Assembly: GCF_000512695.2 (NCBI RefSeq)
Contig: NZ_AZRW02000001.1
Span: forward strand, 1-64,000
Length of the DNA: 64,000 bases
Direction: 5' to 3'
From: Pseudomonas sp. QTF5
GTDB lineage: Bacteria; Pseudomonadota; Gammaproteobacteria; Pseudomonadales; Pseudomonadaceae
The notes beneath the pieces are model-generated. The model had not been told where the DNA came from. It made no database searches and saw only the letters and a list, made by a program, of their open reading frames with translations. Of this stretch, positions 62,552 through 64,000 are shown piece by piece. Each line of letters starts with the position of its first letter. Position 1 is the first letter of the stretch. A program made the position numbers and the translations under genes.

Positions 62552-62965
62552 ATGGCTGACAAATTCCGGGTGCTGTTTGTCTGCGCCAAAAATGACGTCC
62601 GTTCAGTGTTGGCCGAAGCGCTTCTTCGCCACACTGATTCATCAAACTTCGAAGCTTTCAGTGCTGGCCTTGAACCCAGTGAGGTTGATATTCGAACGCT
62701 GGAATCTCTCGAACACATTGGCATCGAGACCTACGGCCTGCGCAGCAAGTCGATCAATGAGTTCGAGGGGCAGGAGTTTCACTACGTGATCACGCTGTGT
62801 GACAAGTCCTCGGAGGAAGCCTCACGAATGCCGACCTCCGGTGAGGTGATCGTGTGGAGTTTTGAAGACCCGACGACCAGTGAGAAACATGAGCCTTTCC
62901 GTCATGCACTCCAAGAGATTCACGACCGCATCAAAATGTTCGTCACAGTGAAGACAAGGCAGTGA
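62552..62965 (+). CDS. Low-molecular-weight protein-tyrosine-phosphatase / arsenate reductase-like
   Basis: A 137-residue protein. VLFVCAKNDVRSVLAEALLR carries the C-x5-R phosphate loop near the N-terminus, but its interior (AKNDV) differs from the usual xxNxxR-S pattern, keeping Cys and Arg and the following Ser. IETYGLRSKSINEF and FHYVITLCDKSSEEA fit the family, and WSFEDPTTSEK holds the Asp-Pro general-acid motif. It could dephosphorylate proteins or reduce arsenate. GGGGAG precedes the ATG. It lies 125 bases after the ParA-like gene. Confidence 0.8.
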   Translation: MADKFRVLFVCAKNDVRSVLAEALLRHTDSSNFEAFSAGLEPSEVDIRTLESLEHIGIETYGLRSKSINEFEGQEFHYVITLCDKSSEEASRMPTSGEVIVWSFEDPTTSEKHEPFRHALQEIHDRIKMFVTVKTRQ

Positions 62966-63014
62966 ACTTGGATCCGCGATAACGATTACGAGCTGTTCTT
63001 AGACGTGCATTCCA

Positions 63015-63058
63015 ATGACCGCTTCTGGCCGGATAGCGACGGTTAAGTTGCGACCGTC
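63015..63058. repeat. Degenerate intergenic palindrome
   Basis: ATGACCGCTTCTGGCCGG is one family arm, followed by an independent hairpin GCGACGGT/ACCGTCGC at 63034-63058. Confidence 0.55.
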
Positions 63059-63067
63059 GCTGGGAAT

Positions 63068-63690
63068 TTACACCTCCGTCTGTTCAGCCATTTCCAGGGC
63101 ATCATCGACCTCAATGCCTAGGTATCTGACGGTGCTTTCAAGCTTCGTATGACCAAGCAAGAGTTGGACTGCTCTCAAGTTCTTTGTCCTGCGATAGATC
63201 AACGATGCCTTGGTTCGCCGTAGTGTGTGAGTACCGTACATGGTTGGGTCAAGGCCAATGGCTGTTACCCAGGCTTTGACTATTCGAGCGTATTGCCTGG
63301 TGGAGAGATGATCTGAGCCGTGCAACCGGGTCGGAAACAAGAAGTTCTCACTGCGAAGGTGGGCCTGATGCATCCAAGCCTCCAGAGCCGTTCGGGTTTG
63401 CTCAGTAATTTTTCAAACTGGACTGGGTGCTGAGTTTTCTGCTGCATCACGATGGCCCGTGACGACACATGTTCCCCATGGGCTATGTCTCGTACTCGCA
63501 GCTTGGTTAAGTCACAGGCGCGCAGCTTGCTGTCGATGGCCAAGTTGAAGAGGGCCAGATCCCGTGTCTTCTCCGCGAGCTGGAGTCTGACCCGGATGGC
63601 CCAGATATCTCTGACTCGGAGCGGGGCTTTCTGCCCGACAAGCTTTCCCTTGTTCCAAGGCTGATGGTTGTATGTAGCAATAGTGTTCAT
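63068..63690 (-). pseudogene. Tyrosine recombinase with one frameshift, copy 2
   Basis: Apart from one extra base near 63410 (after QHPVQFE; copy 1 reads LEITEQTRT), this is a complete small integrase of about 207 residues. Catalytic Arg lies in SKLRACDLTKLRVRD, His-x-x-Arg in GTHTLRRTKASLIYR, His in LLLGHTKLESTVR and the nucleophile Tyr in VRYLGIEVDDA. The shift separates the Arg-bearing half from the rest. It is a direct-orientation copy of the relic at 5963-6293. If the shift were an assembly error, this would be an active recombinase. Confidence 0.85.
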
Positions 63691-63692
63691 GG

Positions 63693-63720
63693 CTCGTCCT
63701 CCACATTGAGGGAGGACAAG
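63693..63720 (-). promoter_or_regulatory. SD-covering hairpin before recombinase copy 2
   Basis: CTCGTCCTCC and GGAGGACAAG, eight bases apart, end two bases before the ATG at 63690. One G-U pair replaces a G-C of copy 1, so the stem is conserved while the loop has changed. Confidence 0.55.
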
Positions 63721-63896
63721 GTTGGATCAGTCACGGTGTGTGGTGGTCGCTAACCGCCCCATAGCTGTCAGGCTGAATCCTCTCACATGCATTCGCGACT
63801 AGAGTTTCACTGCCGACTCTTCTAAAGCCTGGTCGGATTTCAACCGTGCAGCGTCAGGTCTTGAGCGTTATATATTTCGGTCTATGGGAAACCGGT

Positions 63897-64000
63897 ATGA
63901 CAAATCCGCAAGATAAAGCCGAATCCGACGAGGATTTAGGTCAGATGGTAATAGGGCGAGGGCCCTGCACCTATCTATTGCTGCTCCTGCTAGGATTGAT
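63897..64000 (+). CDS. Start of an unknown small membrane protein, cut by the window edge
   Basis: From ATG 63897 the frame stays open to the end. It reads MTNPQDKAESDEDLGQMVIG, then RGPCTYLLLLLLGL, an acidic head leading into a membrane helix. GGGAA precedes the start. Too little is present to name it. Confidence 0.5.
   Translation, partial: MTNPQDKAESDEDLGQMVIGRGPCTYLLLLLLGL

Noticed and set aside
5963..63690. The 57 kb between the recombinase relics as one intact integrative element
   Set aside because: Most of the interval is core metabolism (mqo, ydiJ, yfa operon), there are no conjugation or phage genes, and both recombinases are broken.

Overview
The window is chromosomal DNA of a Pseudomonas species, most likely the P. 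fluorescens group. The evidence is the protein content (exported-type malate:quinone oxidoreductase, YdiJ-type dehydrogenase, many LysR regulators, MATE/DMT/APC transporters) and several copies of the REP palindrome with core GGGAGCGGGCTTGCTCGCGA, arranged as inverted doublets. No rRNA, tRNA or CRISPR array was seen.

Layout. 1-6.4 kb is a worn region: an alcohol dehydrogenase remnant, a LysR gene with two frameshifts beside an intact NADP-binding oxidoreductase, a DMT exporter, an IS110 remnant, an Lrp/AsnC regulator divergent from an APC permease, and a decayed tyrosine recombinase. 6.4-28 kb is mostly ordinary metabolism and transport: nucleotidyltransferase, acetyltransferases, mqo, YceI, a VOC/symporter/LysR cluster, MocR/DMT, an accessory FtsH protease, a hybrid-free histidine kinase, an aldo-keto reductase/transporter pair, a DUF6152-DUF6644 pair, and a PDDEXK nuclease-like protein. 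27.5-37.7 kb is one tight minus-strand operon matching E. coli yfaATSQP, centred on a 1524-residue alpha-2-macroglobulin without its thioester cysteine. 38-55.4 kb holds small regulator-plus-enzyme modules (XRE-cupin/aldolase/DHDPS-like, tautomerase/LysR, ydiJ/LysR, SnoaL-SDR-phosphatase/LysR), an orphan AT-rich gene and a secreted peptide made of five 13-residue repeats. 55.5-63.8 kb is an accessory stretch: an IS1182-type element with a passenger gene, inserted into an intergenic palindrome, then small orphan genes, an orphan ParA, a CX5R phosphatase-like protein and a second broken copy of the same tyrosine recombinase.

The most interesting system is the yfa operon. Read domain by domain it pairs a macroglobulin with a NlpC/P60-like protein, and with a protein carrying a SpoIID-like segment plus an HExxH motif. 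That suggests a periplasmic envelope-guarding or wall-remodelling complex. Second is the DUF6152-DUF6644 pair: the predicted mature exported protein begins His-His, which recalls the CopC/CopD histidine-brace arrangement. At DNA level there are two layered families of intergenic palindromes, and an SD-sequestering hairpin conserved before both recombinase copies.
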